Positions 1 to 7,232 of a DNA stretch of 64,000 nt are shown in pieces. Made by a program: the position numbers and the translations under genes. Positions within the stretch are counted from its first letter, which is position 1. Each line of letters starts with the position of its first letter. Under the pieces are notes generated by a model. That model had not been told where the DNA came from. It made no database searches and saw only the letters and a program-made list of their open reading frames with translations. This stretch comes from Flavobacteriales bacterium (GTDB lineage: Bacteria > Bacteroidota > Bacteroidia > Flavobacteriales_F > PHOS-HE28), in the NCBI GenBank assembly GCA_016713865.1, contig JADJOG010000009.1, forward strand, positions 28,264 to 92,263, in the 5' to 3' direction.

Positions 1-243
1 TGCTGTAAGGTCACTTTCAAAGTGGCAGGCGGAAACCATTCCGTCAAAGAGGCTCCTGGAAACCTCAGGGCGTGGGGAGTCGTGCAGGTTCGGTCAGATT
101 CGGTAGAAATCAAAAACTACAAGTGCGACGCAATCTCAGGCCCGAAGGCACAGCGGACCGAACACGGTTTCACTAGATGTGGCAGCGGCCCAAATGCAGG
201 ACGGCTTTGCGGAGCGCGGGCAACACCACCCCACCTCGACTCC
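1..243. other. No gene supported
   Basis: This edge stretch lies downstream of the M1 peptidase stop codon on the minus strand. A plus-strand reading frame crosses it, but its product has no recognisable family features and it runs on as the antisense of the peptidase. I see no RNA gene, clear terminator or repeat here. Confidence 0.5.
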
Positions 244-2670
244 CTAAAGGTGACCGGTGCTCGCTTGCAGATCCTTCGACCGCCACTGCCCCTTCATCTC
301 CCCGCCCGTCTGCCTGTTGCGCTCCATCTGCATCGGGTTCGGGCGGCGCCAATCACGCTCGCGTTCCTTGAACACATCGAAGCGCGTGGGCACCATGCGC
401 GGCGGCCAGCTGTTGTTGTTCAGGTCGCAGTCGGCGGTTTCGAGGAATGGGTCGAGAACGACGCCCTTCACCTCCTTGCGCTTCACGAAGACCTTGGACA
501 TCGTCGCTGGTCTTCCAGATTCAGGGGATGCGCTCCACTCTTGGTGCCATCGGCGTATTCCCATTCGAGGATCACTGGCATCACCAGCCCGCCGATGTTC
601 TTGAATGAGAGCTCGTAGAGGTGCAGGTCCTCGTTGAGCAGAGCGAGTTCTTCGGGCTTGAGGCTCTTCTTCCACTTCTCGTAGGCCGCCATGTCGCGCT
701 CGGTGGCAGTGAGCGGGTCGTAGCTGTTGTAGAAGTCGCGCGTCGCGGGATCCTTGTCCACCACGAACTCCAAGCCGCTATCGATGTTGCGCTGGCGGCT
801 CAGGTCGGGCACCTCGCGCGGACTTCTCATCGCGGTTCGCCTTCTCCGCGAGCACGGGATCGCGCAGGCTCAGGCGCTTGTAGCGCAGGTTCTCGATACT
901 GAGGTCCACGTGATCGGTGGTGTAGAACCAGCCGCGCCAGAACCAGTCTAGATCGACGCCAGACGCATCTTCCATCGTGCGGAAGAAATCCGCTGGCGTT
1001 GGCCGCTTGAACTTCCAGCGATCGCAATAGGTCTTGAAGGCGATCGAAGAGCTCGCGGCCCATCACCGTTTCGCGCAGGATATTGAGCGCCGTGCAGGGC
1101 TTGCCGTATGCGTTGTTGCCGAATTGCGTGATGCTCTCGCTGTTGGTCATGATGGGCTCGATGCGCGCCTTCACCTTGTCGGGCGCAGCATTGGGGTCGC
1201 CTTTCATGTAATCGACGATGTTGCGGGGCTTGCCGCGCCAACTGGGGTAATCCTTGTCCCACTCCTGCTCGGTGAGGTATTGCACGAAGGTGTTGAGGCC
1301 CTCGTCCATCCAGGTCCACTGCCGCTCATCGGAGTTGATGATCATGGGGAAAAGTTGTGCCCCACCTCATGCGTGATCACGCCATCATGCCATACTTGGT
1401 GCGTTCGCTGTAGGTGCCGTCCTTCTCAGGGCGCCCGCCGTTGAACGCAGATCATCGGGTACTCCATGCCGATGCGGTCGGTGTGAACGCTGATGGCCAC
1501 GGGATAGATGTAATCCGCCGTGAACTTGCTGTAGGTCTTGATGGTGTGCGCAACGACCTTGGTGCTGTATTGCTCCCAGAGCGGATTGCCCTCCTTGGGG
1601 TAGTAGCTCATGCACAAGACATTATTCGTCTTGACGGGCTGGTTCATCGCGTCCCAGATGAACTTGCGACTGCTGGCGAAGGCGACATCGCGCACGTTCT
1701 TGCTCTTGAACACCCAGGTCTTGGTGCCCTTGCCGCGCTCCTTCTCGTTATCGAGCGCTTCTTGCAGGCGTCACGATCATCACCGGCTTATCGCTGGTGC
1801 GGGCCTGTGCGAGTCGCTTCTGTTGCGTTGAGGTGAGCACGCTCGAAGCATTCGCCCATTCGCCAGTGGCGGCCACGATGTGATCGTTTGGCGCGGTGAT
1901 GCTGAGCGTGTAGTCGCCGAAATCGAGGGTGAATTCGCCTTGGCCGAGGAACTGCTTGTGCATCCAGCCGCTGTAATCCATATAGGCGGCCATGCGCGGG
2001 TAGAAGTGCGCGATGGTGAAGATGTAGTTGTCCTCTTCGGGGAAGTACTCGTAGCCGGCGCGGCCGCCCCACTTGAAGCGGTCGTTGATCCAGTTCCACC
2101 AGGTGAGCTTGAAGCTGAAGGTGGCGCCGGGCGCGAGCGGCTTCGGCAGGTCTACGCGCATCATGGTCTTGTTGATGGTGTACTTCAGCTTGCCGCCGCT
2201 GGCATCGGTAACGCTGGTGATCTTGTACCCGCCATCGAAGGGTTTCACCCATTTCTCCACCTGCGAGATGCTTACGCTGTCGCCGATGGTGCCGGTGCGC
2301 GTGGTATTCGCGTCGCTGTTCGGCTCAAAGATGTTCTGGTCGAGCTGCAGCCAGAGGTACTCGAGCTTATCGGGGCTCTGGTTGTGGTAGGTGATGGGCT
2401 CGCGACCGGTGAGCTTGGGGAGCTCGGCTCCGCTCGCTCCACCAGCATTGGCAACAGGCTCGGTGATCTCCACGTGGATGTCGTAGTCGGCCTTCATCTG
2501 CCAATAGGCGTGGCCGGGGGCGCCAGAGGCGGTGCGCTGCTCGTTGGGCGTGGGAAGCTCCTGATCGAGCTGGCGGAACTTGTCGCGGCCGTAGCGGGGG
2601 GAGTCCTGGGCGAGGGCCGCAGCGCTTAGGCAGGAGCCTAGCAAACCGCGAGATGGCGTGCTTCAGGCAT
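244..2670 (-). pseudogene. M1 family metallopeptidase, frame broken by several indels
   Basis: Gluzincin aminopeptidase of the M1 family, probably exported and acting on peptides in the periplasm or outside. The zinc site HEVGH lies near 1365-1351 and is followed by WMDEGLN, which supplies the third zinc ligand (Glu). The N-terminal M1 beta domain covers about 2640-1750. The C-terminal end, with the ETADCDLNNNSWPPR segment typical of Bacteroidota M1 enzymes, ends at TAG 246-244. The frame changes near 2645, 1748, 1445, 1380, 1353, 1000, 840 and 540. One missing T in a TTTT run at about 1353 restores HEVGHNFFP. I chose ATG 2670 because a -7-like box lies 5 bases before it and a short hydrophobic leader follows. 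It is divergent from the DUF6702 gene, a common neighbour of this family. The indels look like sequencing errors. Confidence 0.85.
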
Positions 2671-2675
2671 GTTGG

Positions 2676-2683
2676 CGAAAGTA
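2676..2683 (-). promoter_or_regulatory. Candidate -7 box (TACTTTCG) for the M1 peptidase
   Basis: The minus strand reads TACTTTCG five bases before the proposed ATG at 2670. It matches the Bacteroidota -7 consensus TAnnTTTG apart from T to C at position 7. The same variant precedes several other genes in this window. No clear -33 TTTG was found. Confidence 0.4.
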
Positions 2684-2819
2684 GTGGTGAGTTTCCACCG
2701 CAGCGGCGTGGCAACGATGCCCGACGCGCTTAACGGGGACCGAGGCCGCGGCATTGCCTCGCCGTCGGTGTGTGGCGTGCGCGGGCACTCACCACTTTTT
2801 TCGCGACTTTTGCCATGAA

Positions 2820-3334
2820 ATGAAAGCCTTGATACTCGCATTCGGGCTGTTCGGAGCGCTGAGCGTCCACGACTTCTTCGTCTCGATCCTCACCATACGC
2901 CACAGCCCAGCCACGCAGACCCTCGACCTCACCTGGCGTATCACGGCGCACGACATCGAGCACGCGCTGGAGAACGTGGCCCCGCTGAAACTCGGCTCGC
3001 CGAAGGAGCACGCCAAGGCCGACAGCATCCTCAACGCCTACTTCAAGCAGCATCTCGTGCTCTTCCAGGAGAAGCAGCTCACATGGAACTGGGTCGGCAA
3101 AGAGCTCGATGGCGAAACGCTCTATTGCTACCTGCAGGTGGAAGGCATCACTTCACCCAACGGCTTGCTGGTGCGCAATACGCTGCTGCAGGACCTGTTC
3201 TATGAGCAACAGAACCTGGTGCATGTGGAGGGGGAGAAGTTGCCGACGAGGTCGTCAAAGCCTTGCTCGAGAAGGGGACGGCTAACTCCCAGAAGGAGCG
3301 AATTTTAAGGGCATCCAGAGTTCACGAATGGTAG
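2820..3334 (+). pseudogene. DUF6702 family protein, 3' end frameshifted
   Basis: Small exported or membrane-anchored protein of unknown function, of the DUF6702 type often found beside M1 peptidases in Bacteroidota. The start ATG 2820 gives a hydrophobic leader MKALILAFGLFGAL followed by VHDFFVSILTIRHS, the usual opening of the family (HKFYVS-like). The frame is clean to about residue 138 (HVEG). A G-run near 3229-3233 then shifts it. In the neighbouring frame the family-like tail EVADEVVKALLEKGTAN continues to TAG 3332-3334, whereas the unshifted frame gives a basic, unlikely tail ending at 3308. Function is not established. The divergent pairing with the peptidase suggests a shared envelope role, which is inference. 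Confidence 0.75.
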
Positions 3335-3574
3335 GTCTAGGAGAAGCCAGCTATTGTCCTTCTCATTATCGCCGTTTGCTTTTGGTCTCTCATCACGACC
3401 TTCATTGCCATCATCAGAATTATGAGCATCAACGATTCCGAGCCGAGAGAAGGACTGAATGGAGTCGTGATTTCTATGGAATCCTGGAATCATCGTGAAG
3501 CCGATTCCATAGTTGGAGGGGCAGCGTTCAGAAGAAAGGAAACTCTTTGTGAAGCAAACCGGGAGATTGGACAG
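3335..3574 (+). other. Low-GC patch with a possible membrane-segment ORF remnant
   Basis: This stretch is clearly AT-richer than its surroundings. From 3341 one plus-strand frame encodes a strongly hydrophobic run (AIVLLIIAVCFW then SLITTFIAIIRIM) followed by a charged tail up to about 3575. No ATG, GTG or TTG precedes the hydrophobic part in frame, so an intact gene cannot be called. It could be a fragment of a small membrane protein brought in by an insertion, or the damaged 5' flank of the endonuclease gene. Confidence 0.35.
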
Positions 3575-4078
3575 TTGACCCGCAACCACGAGAAACCGCC
3601 TTCGTTGCCACCAAGCTGACCGAGCTCTACCCGCGCACGTCCATCCCGCTCGATCACGAAGACCCGTACACGCTCCTGGTGGCCGTGGTGCTTAGCGCGC
3701 AATGCACCGACAAGAAGGTGAACGAGATCACCCCGCTGCTCTTCGCCAAGGCGCGCACGCCGCAGCAGATGGTGAAGTTGAGCGTGCAGCAGATCGAGGA
3801 CATCATCAGAGAGCGTGGTGATGGTGCAGGCCTTCGGGGTGCCGGCCTTTCCGGTGGATACGCATATCCACCGCCTCGCCTGGCGCTGGACCCTGAGCAC
3901 CGGCAAGAGCGTGGAGCACACCGAGGCCGACCTGAAGAAACTCTTCCCCAAGGAGGAATGGGCCGATCTGCATTTGCGCATCATCTACTTCGGGCGGGAG
4001 CACTGTCCGGCAAAAGGCCATGATCCGCGCAAGTGCCCCATTTGCAGCGTGATCGGCAGGAAGGAGCTCTTCGCCTGA
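3575..4078 (+). pseudogene. Endonuclease III-like DNA glycosylase with internal deletion
   Basis: Base-excision repair glycosylase/AP lyase of the Nth family. The N-terminal part reads LTELYPRTSIPLDHEDPYTL then LSAQCTDKKVNEITPLLFAK, typical of the Bacteroidota form. After VQQIEDIIR (about 3810) the sequence jumps to VVMVQAFGVPAFPVDTHIHR. The roughly 45 residues expected between them, including the helix-hairpin-helix LPGVGxKTA and the catalytic Lys, are missing. The PVDTHIHR segment with its conserved Asp is present. The C-terminal Fe-S motif has only three Cys (C-x9-C-x2-C), as in some Bacteroidota homologues. The start is uncertain: TTG 3575 works only if one indel near 3594 is corrected. 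If the deletion is real, the protein would be inactive. Confidence 0.75.
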
Positions 4079-4090
4079 CCTTCGCAGCCC

Positions 4091-4975
4091 ATGGGCGCCA
4101 TCGGCTACTACATCGCACTGCCCTTCGTTTACGGCATCGCGCTGCTGCCCTTCCCGCTGCTGTACCTGCTGAGCGATGGCTTGTACGTGCTGCTCTATCG
4201 CGTGCTGGGCTACCGCAAGGGCGTTGTGCTCGCCAACCTGCGCAACAGCTTCCCCGAGAAGAGCGAGGCGGAGATCAAGGCCATTGCCAGCCGCTTCTAT
4301 CGCTGGTTCTGCGACCTCACGTTGGAAACGCTCAAGACCTTGACCATTTCACCGAAGACCTTGCGCGAGCGCGTGAGATTCGAGGGCGTCGAAGTCCTGG
4401 GGAATACGCCCGCCGCAAGCAGAGCATCGTGCTGGTGCTGGGCCACTTCGGCAATTGGGAACTCGCCGGCGCACGCTACAGCCAAGAGAAGAGCATCCCG
4501 CAGCTGACGTGATCACCATCCGCCACGAACACCTATCTCGACCGGCTGGTACACCACATGCGCACGCGCCACGGCACGCAGCTGTACACCATGCGTGAGA
4601 CCAGCAAGAGCATGCTCCGTGACCGGCACCTGCTCACCGCCACGGCCTTCATCGCCGATCAGACCCCAGCTCCCGCGCGCCTATTGGATGACCTTCCTCA
4701 ACCAGGACACGCCGGTTTTCCTCGGCACCGAGGCCCTGTCGAAGAAACTCGGCTACCCCGTCGTGTACATCAGCATCACCCGCCCGAAGCGCGGCTACTA
4801 CCGCATGGTGGCCGAAACTTTAGTGGAGAATCCGAAGGCTACCGCCGAGGGGGAGACAACTGTCACTCACACCCGACGATTGGAACGCGATATTTGCACG
4901 CACCCGGAGCTCTGGCTCTGGACGCACCGCCGATGGAAGCACAAGCGACCAACCAGCAATCCGCCAGCCGTGTAA
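4091..4975 (+). pseudogene. Lysophospholipid acyltransferase family (LpxL/HtrB-like), frameshifted
   Basis: Membrane-bound acyltransferase of the lipid A biosynthesis acyltransferase family. It adds an acyl chain to lipid A precursors or a related lipid at the inner membrane. The N-terminus from ATG 4091 has hydrophobic segments (LPFVYGIALLPFPLLYLL) and the family signature VVLANLRNSFPEKS. The active-site HFGNWE motif follows at about 4443, in a shifted frame. The central part (YLDRLVHHMRTRHGTQLYTM) and the C-terminal part (LNQDTPVFLGTEALSKKLGY) lie in two other frames, so at least three indels fall between 4395 and 4680. The gene ends at TAA 4973-4975 and overlaps the start of the desaturase gene by 43 bases, suggesting a lipid-related operon. 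Confidence 0.8.
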
Positions 4976-5971
4976 CGGTGAAGAACGCCGGCGAGCGCAA
5001 GGATCTGATCCTGGCCACTCGCCCCTTCGCGGTGGAGCAGCGGCTGCGCAGTTGGATCAACCTGTTCGTCTCGGCTGCGGTGACCACGGGCAGCTACCTG
5101 GCCACTGTATATGTGGATTCGCTCTGGGCCAAAGCCGCTTTCGGGGTCCTCACCGGACTCTCGCTCGTTCGGCTCTTCATCCTCTATCACGACCATCAGC
5201 AAGAGCATCCTCAACCGCAGCAAACCTGCCGATGTCTTCTTCTGGTTCTTCGGCATGTGGATGCTGAGCCCGCCTAGCATCTGGAAGCGCAGCCACGACC
5301 ACCACCACAAGCACAACTCGAAGCTCTACACCACCAGCGTCGGCTCGTTCCCCGTTGTCACCGTTGAGAAGTACAAGTCCCTCTCACGCGGCGAGCGCTT
5401 CGCCTACAACTTCATCCGCAGCCCCTTCGCAATAGGCTTCGGCTATGTGTTCGTGTTCATCATCGGCATGTGCCTGAATAGCTTCATCAGCAACAAGGGC
5501 AAGCACTGGGACAGCTTGATCACGCTGGTCTTCCACAGTGCGCTGGGCTGGGCCACATGGTATTTCCTCGGATGGGAGAATCTGGTCTTCGCCTTCTTCC
5601 TCCCCTACTTGGTCACCTTCGCCTTGGGCAGCTACCTCTTCTATGCCCAGCACAATTTCCCAGGCACCGTATTCGCCGACAAGAATGGCTGGAGCTACGT
5701 GAAAGCCGCGCTCGACAGCAGCAGCTACATGAAGATGAACCCCGTGCTGCAGTGGTTCACTGGCAACATCGGCTTCCACCACATCCATCACCTGAACGCG
5801 CACATCCCCTTCTATCGGCTGCCCGAGGCCTACAAGGCCATTCCCGAACTGCGCGAAAAGGCCAAGCGCACCAGTCTTTGGCCTTGGGATGTGGCGGCTT
5901 GCTTCCGCCTTAAGGCTTGGGACCCCGCTCTGCAGCGGATGGTGACCCGCCGGGAGCTGCTCCGGATGTAG
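4933..5971 (+). pseudogene. Membrane fatty acid desaturase, one frameshift
   Basis: Integral-membrane di-iron desaturase that puts double bonds into acyl chains. Three histidine boxes are visible: HDHQ near 5190, HDHHHKH near 5296 and HHIHH near 5780, separated by hydrophobic membrane segments. Translation from ATG 4933 (MEAQATNQQ) runs to about 5200. A shift there moves the frame to the one that continues KSILNRSKPADVFFWFFG to TAG 5971. The full length, about 346 residues, fits the family. It overlaps the end of the acyltransferase gene, so the two are probably co-transcribed. Whether the substrate is a phospholipid, a free acyl chain or a carotenoid-like compound cannot be told from sequence; fatty acid is the usual reading. 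Confidence 0.85.
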
Positions 5972-6019
5972 CCGACCCGGCTGGCGGGAGTTGCGCCAGC
6001 AGATGGCTGCATAAACGAC

Positions 6020-6055
6020 AAGCCCCGCACCCAGAATGAACCCGGGCCGGGGCTT
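6020..6055. terminator. Hairpin between convergent desaturase and small ORF
   Basis: Arms AAGCCCCG (6020-6027) and CGGGGCTT (6048-6055) can pair around a 20-base loop. The hairpin sits between the desaturase stop (5971, plus) and the stop of the small minus-strand ORF (6073), so it could end both transcripts. There is no strong U tract on either side. Confidence 0.45.
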
Positions 6056-6072
6056 CTCGATTCGGTCTCGCT

Positions 6073-6234
6073 TCAGTTCAGCATCAGATTCACCTTGCCC
6101 AAAGGCGGAGCTTCAACCACTTGCAGCGCCTTGGAATAACCCAGGATGGCTTGAATGGTGGAGGCTTGGGGGCCGACGGCGGTGGTCATGGTGCTGGTAC
6201 GGCGGTTCTTACGGCGGAGAGTAGAGTTCGTCAT
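6073..6234 (-). CDS. Small hypothetical protein, 53 residues
   Basis: A short minus-strand frame from ATG 6234 to TGA 6073. The product is very basic at the N-terminus (STLRRKNRRTST) and has a hydrophobic middle (ASTIQAILGYSKALQVV) and a short tail (PPLGKVNLMLN). It lies 123 bases downstream of the sigma-factor gene on the same strand, with a strong hairpin-plus-U-run between them. It would therefore need read-through or its own promoter. I do not recognise a family. Coding status rests on an intact frame of reasonable composition and on flanking terminators that match its orientation. The N-terminus might bind nucleic acid, but that is a guess. Confidence 0.45.
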   Translation of the reverse strand: MTNSTLRRKNRRTSTMTTAVGPQASTIQAILGYSKALQVVEAPPLGKVNLMLN

Positions 6235-6300
6235 CGACGGCGTTTAGGTGGTTTCAATGCTTCCTGAACGGCACCCCTACCCGGCGTATTGCATAGGCCA

Positions 6301-6336
6301 GAAAAAAGTGCGGCGGGCCCCTTCCGGACCCGCCGC
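6301..6336 (-). terminator. Intrinsic terminator after the ECF sigma gene
   Basis: On the minus strand an 11-bp GC stem (6336-6326 with 6320-6310, one mismatch, loop of 5) is followed by ACTTTTTTC (6309-6301). This is a textbook intrinsic terminator 20 bases past the sigma-factor stop codon at 6357. Confidence 0.75.
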
Positions 6337-6356
6337 GACCCATTCCCCCGGCCGGT

Positions 6357-6968
6357 TCAAGCCCGTTCCAGGGCGATCTCGTGCTTGTCGATCATCTTCC
6401 GCATGTTGATCAGGGCATAGCGCATACGGCCCAAGGCGGTGTTGATGCTCACATCCGTGTGGTCGGCGATCTCCTTGAAGCTCATGTTCAGGTAGGTGCG
6501 CATGATCACCACTTCGCGCTGCTCGTCGGGCAGGTGATCGATCAGCTTGCGCACATCGGCATCCACCTGCACGTTCACCAGGCTCTGCTCGGCGTTCTTG
6601 CCAGGCTGCTGCATGGCGGCGAACACATCATGGTCGTCCTTGCTGCGCACCAGCGGCATCTTCTTGTTGCGGCGGAAGTGGTCAATGACAGATTGTGCGC
6701 GATGCGCATCACCCACGGCAGGAACTTGCCCTCCTCGTTGTACTTGCCGCCCTTCAGGGTGTTCACCACCTTGATGAAGACCTCTTGGAAAAGGTCCTCG
6801 GTGAGCTCGCGGTCGCGCACCAGCAGGTAGATGTGGCTCCACACCTTCCGGCTTATGGCGGTGCAGGAGCGCCTCGAAGGCACTTTCGTCGCCGTCGATG
6901 TAGCGCTGAACAAGAACTTGGTCGTCGATGGAGACAACCGCCGTGGCGATGGAACGCTTTGATAGCAT
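6357..6968 (-). pseudogene. ECF-type RNA polymerase sigma-70 factor, compensating frameshifts
   Basis: Sigma factor of the extracytoplasmic-function group. Region 2 is seen as LVQRYIDGDESAFEALLHRH, then in another frame DRELTEDLFQEVFIKVVNTL and GKFLPWVMRIAHNLS. Region 4 reads DEQREVVIMRTYLNMSFKEI with the helix-turn-helix ADHTDVSINTALGRMRYAL. The frame leaves near 6840 and returns near 6690, so two opposite indels explain everything. Corrected length is about 203 residues from ATG 6968. No anti-sigma gene is adjacent. The gene is divergent from uvrA across 264 bases, and a terminator lies just downstream. The regulon cannot be inferred. Confidence 0.85.
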
Positions 6969-7156
6969 GGCCTTACCCGTTTTGGTCCGTTGTGGATCGA
7001 GAACGTTAGGGTAGAGGTCTGGCTATCGGCGGTGGCGGTTTGGTTGGTGGCCCGGAACGGGCCTTCGGTTGAACGTGGGATAGACGCTTAACGGGGGAGT
7101 AACGTTGCCTACTTGTGGTTATTGCTACAGCCCGAGAAATTGTCTTCCTACGGCTC

Positions 7157-7164
7157 CAAATATA
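7157..7164 (-). promoter_or_regulatory. Candidate -7 box (TATATTTG) for the sigma-factor gene
   Basis: The minus strand reads TATATTTG, a perfect match to TAnnTTTG, in the 264-base divergent region between the sigma gene and uvrA. It lies about 190 bases before the sigma ATG. No good -33 TTTG is seen 19-23 bases upstream. Confidence 0.35.
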
Positions 7165-7232
7165 GGCCCACTCCCTTCCGCCGCAGGACCGAAGGCTAAT
7201 TTCGCCGCCCCTTTCCCCAGCCCTCCTTCCCC

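Noticed and set aside
22..618. Plus-strand ORF at the left edge
   Set aside because: It overlaps the C-terminal part of the M1 peptidase in antisense and has no start signal or family match by eye.
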